This document shows positions 1 through 4,897 of a stretch of DNA of 5,267 nucleotides, piece by piece. Position 1 is the first letter of the stretch, and every line of letters begins with the position of its first letter. The translations under genes were made by a program, and so were the position numbers. A model generated the notes under the pieces. The model was not told the DNA's origin. It saw only the letters and a program-made list of their open reading frames with translations, and did not search any database. The DNA is taken from NCBI GenBank assembly GCA_900554485.1, contig USHO01000077.1, forward strand, positions 1-5,267. The letters run 5' to 3'. Source of the stretch: an uncultured Eubacteriales bacterium. GTDB taxonomy: Bacteria; Bacillota; Clostridia; Christensenellales; Borkfalkiaceae.

Positions 1-315
1 CCGTTCGTAAAGCAATCCGCCCTTGCCCGCAACGCGGTGAAAGAGGGGTGGAGCGTCCGCGACCTTGAGGCGTTTTTACGCAAACTCAACGGCGAAAAAC
101 CGAAACAGGACAAAAAGCCGCAAAAAGAAATATGCCTCGAACTGCGCGACCTTGTGGAGCGTATGCAACGCGCGCTCGGCACGAAAGTATCGGCTATCGG
201 CAACGACGACAAAGGGCGTATTTATATCGATTATTTTACGCGCGACGATTTAGACCGTCTTGCGGAAATTTTAGACTATATCGAAGACAAATCCGAAGAA
301 ATTTTCGGTAAATGA
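1..315 (+). CDS. parB: ParB/Spo0J chromosome-partitioning protein, C-terminal part (5' end outside window)
   Basis: The frame is open from base 1 and ends at TGA 313-315, giving 104 residues. A GTG at 37 is an internal codon, not the start. The first residues (ALARNAVKEGWSVRDLEAFL) match the end of the ParB helix-turn-helix region, where a G-[LW]-S-V-R-D-L/T-E motif is typical. A Lys-rich linker follows at about residues 34-45. The last 55 residues fit the ParB C-terminal dimerisation domain: L-x-E-x-M-x-x-x-L-G-T-K-V, then a G-R-I-x-I-D-Y-F strand and a D-D-L-D-R-L helix. ParB binds parS near the origin, spreads as a CTP-dependent clamp, and works with ParA (Soj) and SMC in origin segregation. 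The CTPase/N-terminal domain and any upstream parA lie outside the window. The acetyltransferase gene starts 54 bases downstream with no terminator visible between them, so read-through is likely. Identification comes from motif recall, not a search. Confidence 0.9.
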   Translation, partial: PFVKQSALARNAVKEGWSVRDLEAFLRKLNGEKPKQDKKPQKEICLELRDLVERMQRALGTKVSAIGNDDKGRIYIDYFTRDDLDRLAEILDYIEDKSEEIFGK

Positions 316-369
316 TTTTACGGTATGGTCTTCGGCAAAAAAGTATCACCGACGTAACAACGAAAGAAA

Positions 370-1776
370 ATGCTTAAATTTGAAAATTATTCGATTGAAA
401 CACTCAAAAAATATATTCCCGTAATAGAAAAAAGCCCGCTGAATGTGAACGACGTCTCTACGGGCAGTTTCTTTATGTGGCACGAAGGCGTCAATCTCGC
501 TTTCTGTACGACCGAAGACGGCTCGTTCGTTTCGAGACAGGACGTTTCGGGCGAAGTCGCGTTCAGTTACCCGTTCGGCGGCGATATAAAAGCCGCCACC
601 GAAGAAATTCTTGCATATTGCCGCGAAAACGACATTCCGCTTAAATTCTACGGCGTATCGGACGAACTTCTGCAAACGCTGAAATCAAACCCGAATTTCG
701 ATAAGATCTCCTATGCGTTCGACCGTAAATGGAGCGATTATATCTACGATTTTGAAGAAATGCGTCAATTCGCGGGCAAGAAATTCGGCGGGCAACGCAA
801 CCACATACACAAATTCGACGCCCTCTACCCTACGGCGGAATTTTCACCGCTCGTCAAAGCCGATTTGCCGAAGGTCAGAGAATTTTTAATCGCATATCAC
901 GCCGAACATTCGGTCGCCAATTTAGAGGAAAACGACGAATTCCGCCACACCGTCGAACTTGCCGAGCGTTTCGACGAACTCGGACTTATCGGCGGTAAAT
1001 TCACGCTTGACGGCAAAGTAATTTCTTTCACCATAGGCGAAATTCAGGGCGATACCCTGATAATCCATATAGAAAAGGCTCTTAAAAGCGTTACGGGGGC
1101 ATATCCCGCCACTTTCAATTCGTTCGTGAAATACGTCGGGGAACATTACAACGGGCTGAAATTCGTCAATCGCGAGGACGACAGCGGCGATCCAGGACTA
1201 AGGACGTCGAAACTGCAATACAACCCGATAAAACTCGTAAACAAGAACATAGTCAAGATAAATTCGCCGTACGCCGGCGTCGAAATACCCGAAATCACGG
1301 GCGAAAAAGTCATATTAAGCGAAATACGCGAAAGCGATAAAGCCGACTATCTCGCGCTGTGCATCGACGACGAAAACAACAAATACTGGGGTTACGACTA
1401 TAAAACCGACGAAAACATCACCTCCGCGGTAGACGAAAACACTTTTTACGATATAGCGAATTTCGACCGCGCCGTAGGCGATTCGATAAACTTTGCGGTA
1501 CGCGACAAGCAGACGGGCAAGTTGATCGGCGAAACGATAACCTACAACGCCACCGTAAACAAAAAAGCCGAAACGGGATGCAGAATTGCCAGGGAATACG
1601 CGGGGCAAGGCAAAGGCAGCGAGGCTTTCGCGCTCACCGCGGATTTTGCCGAAAGTCTGGGCTTGACGCCGACGGCAAAGTGTTATAAACAAAACGAGGC
1701 GTCGCGGAAGATGATACTCGCCTGCGGTTTCCGTTTTATCCGCGAAGACGATACGTTTTATTATTTTTCGAGATAA
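370..1776 (+). CDS. Two-domain protein: DUF2156 (phosphatidylglycerol lysyltransferase C-terminal-like) fused to a GNAT N-acetyltransferase
   Basis: The product has 468 residues. Residues 1 to about 295 resemble the DUF2156/LPG-synthase-C family, itself a tandem GNAT-like fold. Visible hallmarks are a basic K-K-x-x-G-x-R-N-H-I stretch (137-146), HIEKAL (233-238), and N-R-E-D-D-x-G-x-x-G-L-R-x-S-K (267-281) followed by a Tyr-x-Pro. Residues about 308-465 look like a RimJ/RimL-type GNAT domain: an R/E-rich opening (LSEIRESDKADY), a central beta strand (KLIGETI), an acetyl-CoA loop Q/R-x-x-G-x-G-like motif at 413-417 (QGKGS), and the N-x-x-S-x-K-x-x-x-x-x-GF segment (442-454). It should be cytosolic, since no signal peptide or membrane segment is seen. 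The N-terminal half may use aminoacyl-tRNA or acyl-CoA, but the substrate cannot be read from sequence. The ATG at 370 is chosen because the conserved N-terminus begins there. Its Shine-Dalgarno is weak (GAAAG, 363-367), consistent with read-through from parB. Confidence 0.85.
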   Translation: MLKFENYSIETLKKYIPVIEKSPLNVNDVSTGSFFMWHEGVNLAFCTTEDGSFVSRQDVSGEVAFSYPFGGDIKAATEEILAYCRENDIPLKFYGVSDELLQTLKSNPNFDKISYAFDRKWSDYIYDFEEMRQFAGKKFGGQRNHIHKFDALYPTAEFSPLVKADLPKVREFLIAYHAEHSVANLEENDEFRHTVELAERFDELGLIGGKFTLDGKVISFTIGEIQGDTLIIHIEKALKSVTGAYPATFNSFVKYVGEHYNGLKFVNREDDSGDPGLRTSKLQYNPIKLVNKNIVKINSPYAGVEIPEITGEKVILSEIRESDKADYLALCIDDENNKYWGYDYKTDENITSAVDENTFYDIANFDRAVGDSINFAVRDKQTGKLIGETITYNATVNKKAETGCRIAREYAGQGKGSEAFALTADFAESLGLTPTAKCYKQNEASRKMILACGFRFIREDDTFYYFSR

Positions 1777-1809
1777 CGGAATTCCCGCGCGGTAACCGTA
1801 TTAAAAACA

Positions 1810-1837
1810 AAAAGGATGCGTTTTCACGCATCCTTTT
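1810..1837. terminator. Bidirectional intrinsic terminator between convergent genes
   Basis: A perfect 11-bp stem pairs AAAGGATGCG (with the preceding A, 1810-1820) to CGCATCCTTTT (1827-1837), with the 6-base loop TTTTCA. On the + strand it is followed by a T-rich tract to 1844, ending the parB/acetyltransferase transcript. On the - strand the A-rich stretch 1803-1813 reads as a T tract, ending the secreted-protein transcript whose stop codon is only 18 bases away. Both flanking genes point into it, as expected for a shared terminator. Confidence 0.93.
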
Positions 1838-1854
1838 ATTTTTTGTAAAGAAAT

Positions 1855-4359
1855 TTACGCCGCCCATACGGGTTTACCGGAAGATATATCCCAGTTGCCG
1901 ACTTTCGTCGTTCCCGCGGTCTTCATATCTTCGTATGTGTCGTAACGGTAAGCGTTTTTCCAATAATAAATTTTCATAGTACCGCTTGCATCAGCCTCAG
2001 GATTAAATGTCGTTGCATTCAGCGACATTAACGTACCGTCTTCCAATCCGTCAAACTTATCGTTTAATGCATAAATCGACGCAGTGGGATTATCGTTAGT
2101 TTTTGTTCCATATTGCATTAACGGCATAATACGTTGATTATCCGCTTTTGGCGCAATAACATACAGACCTTTTATCGAACTGGCAAGCATATTCGCAATA
2201 CTGGTAGTATTTGAATAAGTCGCAGTATATATCATCGAGGAAAATACACCCATAGCCGCAGCATTCCATGCAGATGTCGCAGCATTCGGATTTGTAACAT
2301 TCATTTCCCAAATGACATTATTAAATGTAAGATCTATATAATCATAAGTGCCGAATAAGGCGAAATTCTTTACCCAGTTATAATTAGAATTGCTCCAAGT
2401 CGGCGTAAGCTTAAAGGAAATATATACGTTTTCAATGTCAACAAATCGAGCATATTCCGCAAACAGTCTTGTTTTTGTATAAGCCGGGAAAGCGTCGGTA
2501 TCGGTAAATGCAACATTTTTAATTACTGTTGAATTACCTTTCGTTCCACTTACCGTTCCGAATAGCCCGTAAGAGTTTCCTGCATGGAAACTGTTGATTT
2601 TATGTCCGTTTCCGTCAAACGTTCCCATAAACCCACCGCTAACGGTTTCACTGACTCTGGTAAATACGTCATCATAAGTTTCTGCCTTTGTCGCACCCTT
2701 TTTGAAATAAGGATAATAAGTATTATACATTGCACTCCAACCGGTTTCACCTGCCGTGGCTCCGTCGCGATCCGCTATAACGCTCTTAGAAAAATCGATG
2801 TCAGCATTCATGATAAAATAACCTACAACAGTCTTTCTGTCTGCGGTAAGAACCATATCGTCAAAATCGGTGTAGTCGCTTATGACTTTGGTGTAAACGG
2901 TTACATTGTTGTACACTACGTCGTAAGCGTCGGCAGAAAGTGTGAAAACGCTCTTCGCGGCGGTCTTGCTTTCGTCGTGCGCGCCCGTGAGTTTCTTGTT
3001 TACGCCGTCTACGGTAAGATCGTAATCGGTTCCGTTATAAGTCTGTTTTGCGGTAAACGTTACGCCGTCGAACAGCGCGAACATATTTACGGGGTTATCA
3101 AGCGTCTTGTCTTTTCCGTCGAGAGCGGAAAAATACGCAACCGCGGTATCGATTGTCTCAACTACTTTTTCCACCGTAACGGTAAACGATTTATTTTCGG
3201 TTACGCCTTCGGTTACGGTATAAGAAACTTTGACGGTGGCAGTCCCGACCTGTTTTGCGGTAAGCTTTCCGTCTTTATATTCGACAGCGTCGCCGTCTAC
3301 GGTTACGTCAACGGTAACGGTTTTGCCGTTCACCGTTACGACGGGGGCATATTCGGTTTCGGTGTCGTAATTTTTACCGTTAAGGCCGGCAACGGCTTTA
3401 AGCGTAACGTTGTCGGTTTTAACGTTTTCGACGGCGGTTATAACGGTTTCGCCGCATTCGCACTTGCCGATTCTGCCGTTTCCAACGGTCTGCCATACGG
3501 TTGCGGAATGTTCGGTTTTACTATCCTCGTCTGCTTTTCCGCAGGTCTTGCAGGTGTTCCAGTGATAATCGGCATCGTGAGCCTGAACGGAATAATCGTG
3601 AGCCTTGGCGTAAAGCGAAACTTTACCCGTCACTTTTCCGTTGTCGAAATCCCATTTTTTAGTTCCCGCTTTATTATACCAGCCGCAGACGTCGTCGGTC
3701 GGAGCGGTAAGTTTTTCTTCGTACTCTACCTTTGCCGCACTCTTCTGCGTGCCGTCGGCATTATAAAGAACACAGTCGAATTTATAATAACTTTCGAGTT
3801 GCTCTTTCTTGGTTTCGTCAGCCGCGGCAGCCGCCTTCGCGACGTACGCAAGCGAAAAACTCGCCTGCTCGGTATAGACGGTGTTTCCGTCGGTAACGTA
3901 GCCGATTACGGCAAGATCCGTACCGTAGTTATCCGCGGGTATATCGTATACGAACACGATAAGTTCTTTCATTCCCGCGTCGGTTTCGCTGTCGAACCAA
4001 CCGTCAAGCGTGGTCGCCTTTTTGGTTATTACGTCCGCGCCCGTATAGTCTTTAAGCGCGGTTTCGCCGAGCAACGCCGTCGGAAGAATTCTGACGCCCG
4101 TTTCGGCGGTATCTTTATTCAGACCGTCGAAAATCGTCTTATCCAGCAGGATATGAAATTTAACGCCCGCGCCGTATTCTTCGTCTACATAGCGCACGGA
4201 CGCGCCTTTCACCTTGAATTGCTCGCTCGTTACGGTAAGGGAAGAACCTTCCGCCGCGTAAGCCTTACGCGCGGAAACGCCTGCCGCGGTTATGCCGAGC
4301 CCGATACAGATCGCAAGCAGAATGCCCGTGATTATTCTTTTCGGATTTAAGGTTCTCAT
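1855..4359 (-). CDS. Large secreted multi-module protein (signal peptide, InlB-like repeat, Cys/His module, Ig-like domain, GLUG/beta-helix-like C-terminus)
   Basis: The product has 834 residues counted from ATG 4359. A TTG at 4374 in the same frame is rejected, because it would place the GGAGG of the ribosome site inside the gene. Residues 1-35 form a signal peptide (KR, hydrophobic core, AYA|AE cleavage). About 40-180 is a beta-rich domain (GASVRYVDEEYGAGVKFHI... GVRILPTALLGE) that I associate with exported clostridial proteins but cannot name. About 208-253 resembles a Listeria-Bacteroides (InlB B) repeat, with CGWYNKAGTKKWDF and VSLYAKA. About 262-303 carries C270, C273, C300, C302 with nearby His, a zinc-ribbon-like spacing. 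About 314-397 looks like a bacterial Ig-like (Big_2) domain. About 575-625 has the GLUG/beta-helix signature G-x-F-D-G-N-G-H-x-I, Y-G-L-F-G, V-I-K-N-V. The C-terminus ends NWDISSGKPVWAA. No LPXTG motif, S-layer domain or C-terminal membrane helix is seen. It is coupled to the small gene upstream. A role in surface adhesion or glycan contact is plausible but is inference only. Confidence 0.87.
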   Translation of the reverse strand: MRTLNPKRIITGILLAICIGLGITAAGVSARKAYAAEGSSLTVTSEQFKVKGASVRYVDEEYGAGVKFHILLDKTIFDGLNKDTAETGVRILPTALLGETALKDYTGADVITKKATTLDGWFDSETDAGMKELIVFVYDIPADNYGTDLAVIGYVTDGNTVYTEQASFSLAYVAKAAAAADETKKEQLESYYKFDCVLYNADGTQKSAAKVEYEEKLTAPTDDVCGWYNKAGTKKWDFDNGKVTGKVSLYAKAHDYSVQAHDADYHWNTCKTCGKADEDSKTEHSATVWQTVGNGRIGKCECGETVITAVENVKTDNVTLKAVAGLNGKNYDTETEYAPVVTVNGKTVTVDVTVDGDAVEYKDGKLTAKQVGTATVKVSYTVTEGVTENKSFTVTVEKVVETIDTAVAYFSALDGKDKTLDNPVNMFALFDGVTFTAKQTYNGTDYDLTVDGVNKKLTGAHDESKTAAKSVFTLSADAYDVVYNNVTVYTKVISDYTDFDDMVLTADRKTVVGYFIMNADIDFSKSVIADRDGATAGETGWSAMYNTYYPYFKKGATKAETYDDVFTRVSETVSGGFMGTFDGNGHKINSFHAGNSYGLFGTVSGTKGNSTVIKNVAFTDTDAFPAYTKTRLFAEYARFVDIENVYISFKLTPTWSNSNYNWVKNFALFGTYDYIDLTFNNVIWEMNVTNPNAATSAWNAAAMGVFSSMIYTATYSNTTSIANMLASSIKGLYVIAPKADNQRIMPLMQYGTKTNDNPTASIYALNDKFDGLEDGTLMSLNATTFNPEADASGTMKIYYWKNAYRYDTYEDMKTAGTTKVGNWDISSGKPVWAA

Positions 4360-4547
4360 AATTCCCCTCCCCAATCGTTACCGACGTCCCAGTTGTCGTT
4401 CCACTTTACGCCGTAACCGTCTGCGCCGCCGCTTGTGCGAATGGTATCGTCCGCGACGTTGAAAGCCTGCGCCTCAGCCTTTACATAAGGTTTTTTAACC
4501 TTGTTTCCGGACATCGGCGCGTTGTTTTTCACGCTGTTTTGTGTCAT
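4356..4547 (-). CDS. 63-residue small protein with TSGG motif and Trp/Asp-rich tail, coupled to the secreted protein; function unknown
   Basis: I judge this a real gene for three reasons: an ideal AAGGAG (4555-4560) lies 7 bases before the ATG, the frame runs without interruption to an ATGA overlap with the next gene, and the product has a distinctive layout. The N-terminal 19 residues are polar and basic. A KPYVKAEAQAFNVADDTIRTSGG segment (19-41) follows, written here as K-P-Y-x-K-x-E-x-x-x-F-x-x-x-D-D-x-I-x-T-S-G-G. The tail (42-63) is Gly/Asn/Asp-rich with W49, W53, W59 and net negative charge. There is no signal peptide, membrane helix or Cys. I recall short clostridial and Bacteroidales proteins of the general form Y-x-K-P...D-x-I-x-T-S-G, but know no established function. 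Options are a peptide precursor cleaved near the GG, a chaperone or partner of the secreted protein, or a leader that controls its translation. The sequence does not decide among them. Confidence 0.78.
   Translation of the reverse strand: MTQNSVKNNAPMSGNKVKKPYVKAEAQAFNVADDTIRTSGGADGYGVKWNDNWDVGNDWGGEL
4366..4370 (-). promoter_or_regulatory. Shine-Dalgarno of the secreted-protein gene, inside the end of the small gene
   Basis: GGAGG sits 6 bases before ATG 4359, within a GGGGAGGGGA run. It lies in the last codons of the 63-residue gene and is what decides the ATG at 4359 over the TTG at 4374. Because the stop TGA (4358-4356) and the start ATG (4359-4357) overlap as ATGA, ribosomes finishing the small gene can reinitiate directly. 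Confidence 0.85.
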
Positions 4548-4554
4548 TTTTTCT

Positions 4555-4560
4555 CTCCTT
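4555..4560 (-). promoter_or_regulatory. Strong Shine-Dalgarno of the small gene
   Basis: AAGGAG reads on the minus strand 7 bases before ATG 4547, in an A-rich unstructured context. This is the strongest ribosome site in the window apart from that of the coupled gene, and the main argument that the 63-residue frame is translated. Confidence 0.85.
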
Positions 4561-4576
4561 ATTTTTTTATTTTTCA

Positions 4577-4614
4577 GGAGTCTGTACGCAGATAAAATCT
4601 GCGGATAAAACTCC
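4577..4614 (-). promoter_or_regulatory. Nested inverted repeat in the 5' leader of the small-gene operon
   Basis: Two perfect inverted repeats are nested. The inner is CGCAGAT (4587-4593) with ATCTGCG (4597-4603) and a 3-base loop. The outer is GGAGT (4577-4581) with ACTCC (4610-4614). In the minus-strand RNA the hairpin ends 16 bases before the AAGGAG. No U tract follows it on either strand, so it is not an ordinary terminator. It could be a protein operator or an mRNA-stabilising 5' stem-loop. A weak -10-like TATTTT (minus strand, 4622-4617) lies just upstream, but I see no convincing -35, so the promoter is not assigned. Confidence 0.5.
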
Positions 4615-4706
4615 GTAAAATACGATTTTGACCGATATATCCGTTATTTTTTGTTTCGCGGAAATTCACCTTGTCGTGAGTGAGGAAATATTCACTCCGA
4701 GGTAAT

Positions 4707-4775
4707 CCCCCTGCCGGGAGTAGGCTCTCCCGATGAAACGGGAGAGGTGGCACGCGTAGCGTGACGGAGAGGGGG
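4707..4775. repeat. Palindromic intergenic repeat, cloverleaf-like (MITE/REP-type)
   Basis: This 69-base unit is bounded by CCCCCT (4707-4712) and its complement AGGGGG (4770-4775). Inside are two perfect hairpins: CTCTCCCG (4725-4732) with CGGGAGAG (4739-4746), and CACGC (4751-4755) with GCGTG (4759-4763). An alternative arm, CGGGAG (4715-4720) with CTCCCG (4727-4732), competes with the first. The GGAGAGGTGGCACGCGTAGC style of sequence resembles dispersed intergenic repeats I recall from many clostridial genomes (a CCTCTCCGTCA...CTTCGC type). Mobility and copy number cannot be judged from one copy. Confidence 0.7.
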
Positions 4776-4778
4776 CGA

Positions 4779-4825
4779 CCTGCCTAAGGTTGCCACGACC
4801 CGCAAGCGGGTCTCGCAATGGCAGG
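4779..4825. repeat. Second palindromic repeat of the TTGCGAG type, abutting the first
   Basis: This 47-base imperfect palindrome has the outer stem CCTGCC (4779-4784)/GGCAGG (4820-4825), a middle stem TTGC (4790-4793)/GCAA (4815-4818), and a perfect inner stem GACCCGC (4797-4803)/GCGGGTC (4806-4812) around AA. On the minus strand it reads CCATTGCGAGACCCGC...GTGGCAACC, which matches the general form of the widespread TCATTGCGAG...GTGGCAATC dispersed repeats whose spurious translation contains HCE-x-R. It starts only 3 bases after the first repeat, so the two may be one composite element. Confidence 0.7.
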
Positions 4826-4897
4826 ACTGTGGTTGCGGTGAAAGCCTATCCGTGGTATAGCCGCGACTGCTATCGTTTTGAGGCAAAGGCGGCGGAA

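Larger units (their letters stand above)
4548..4897. other. 350-base non-coding gap between the ttcA-like gene and the small gene
   Basis: From left to right the gap holds the small gene's ribosome site, the nested leader repeat, an AT-rich stretch (about 4615-4665) that should contain the promoter, a short inverted repeat GAGTGA/TCACTC (4678-4683, 4692-4697), two larger palindromic repeats (4707-4775, 4779-4825), and a short ATAGC/GCTAT hairpin (4857-4861, 4869-4873) beyond the ttcA-like stop. I find no tRNA, riboswitch or protein-coding frame that I would defend. No classical U-tailed terminator for the ttcA-like gene is visible. The repeat hairpins may serve instead. Confidence 0.6.

Noticed and set aside
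346..675. Minus-strand frames of 74-125 codons opposite the acetyltransferase gene (346-675, 922-1146, 1315-1692)
   Set aside because: They are shadows of the 468-residue gene, with no domains, poor starts and no ribosome sites.
4297..4308. Lipobox around Cys18 of the secreted protein
   Set aside because: The residues before Cys are L-A-I, and the -1 position should be Gly, Ala or Ser. The downstream AYA|AE site fits signal peptidase I instead.
2584..4350. 588-codon open frame on the + strand opposite the secreted-protein gene
   Set aside because: It is exactly codon-aligned to the minus-strand gene, so it stays open simply because that gene avoids TTA, CTA and TCA codons there. The translation has no recognisable domain, there is no ribosome site, and the minus-strand product has a signal peptide and clear modules.
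4360..4374. TTG 4374 as the start of the secreted protein
   Set aside because: It would put the GGAGG ribosome site inside the coding region and add residues in front of the basic start of the signal peptide. ATG 4359 has ideal spacing and the ATGA overlap.
4629..4634. TTGACC as a + strand -35 box in the intergenic gap
   Set aside because: No -10-like hexamer lies 16-18 bases downstream, and there is no + strand gene for it to drive.
4692..4886. 64-codon minus-strand frame (contains SCHCETRLRVVAT)
   Set aside because: It is a translation of the two palindromic repeats. The HCE-x-R pattern is the well-known spurious product of TTGCGAG-type repeats.
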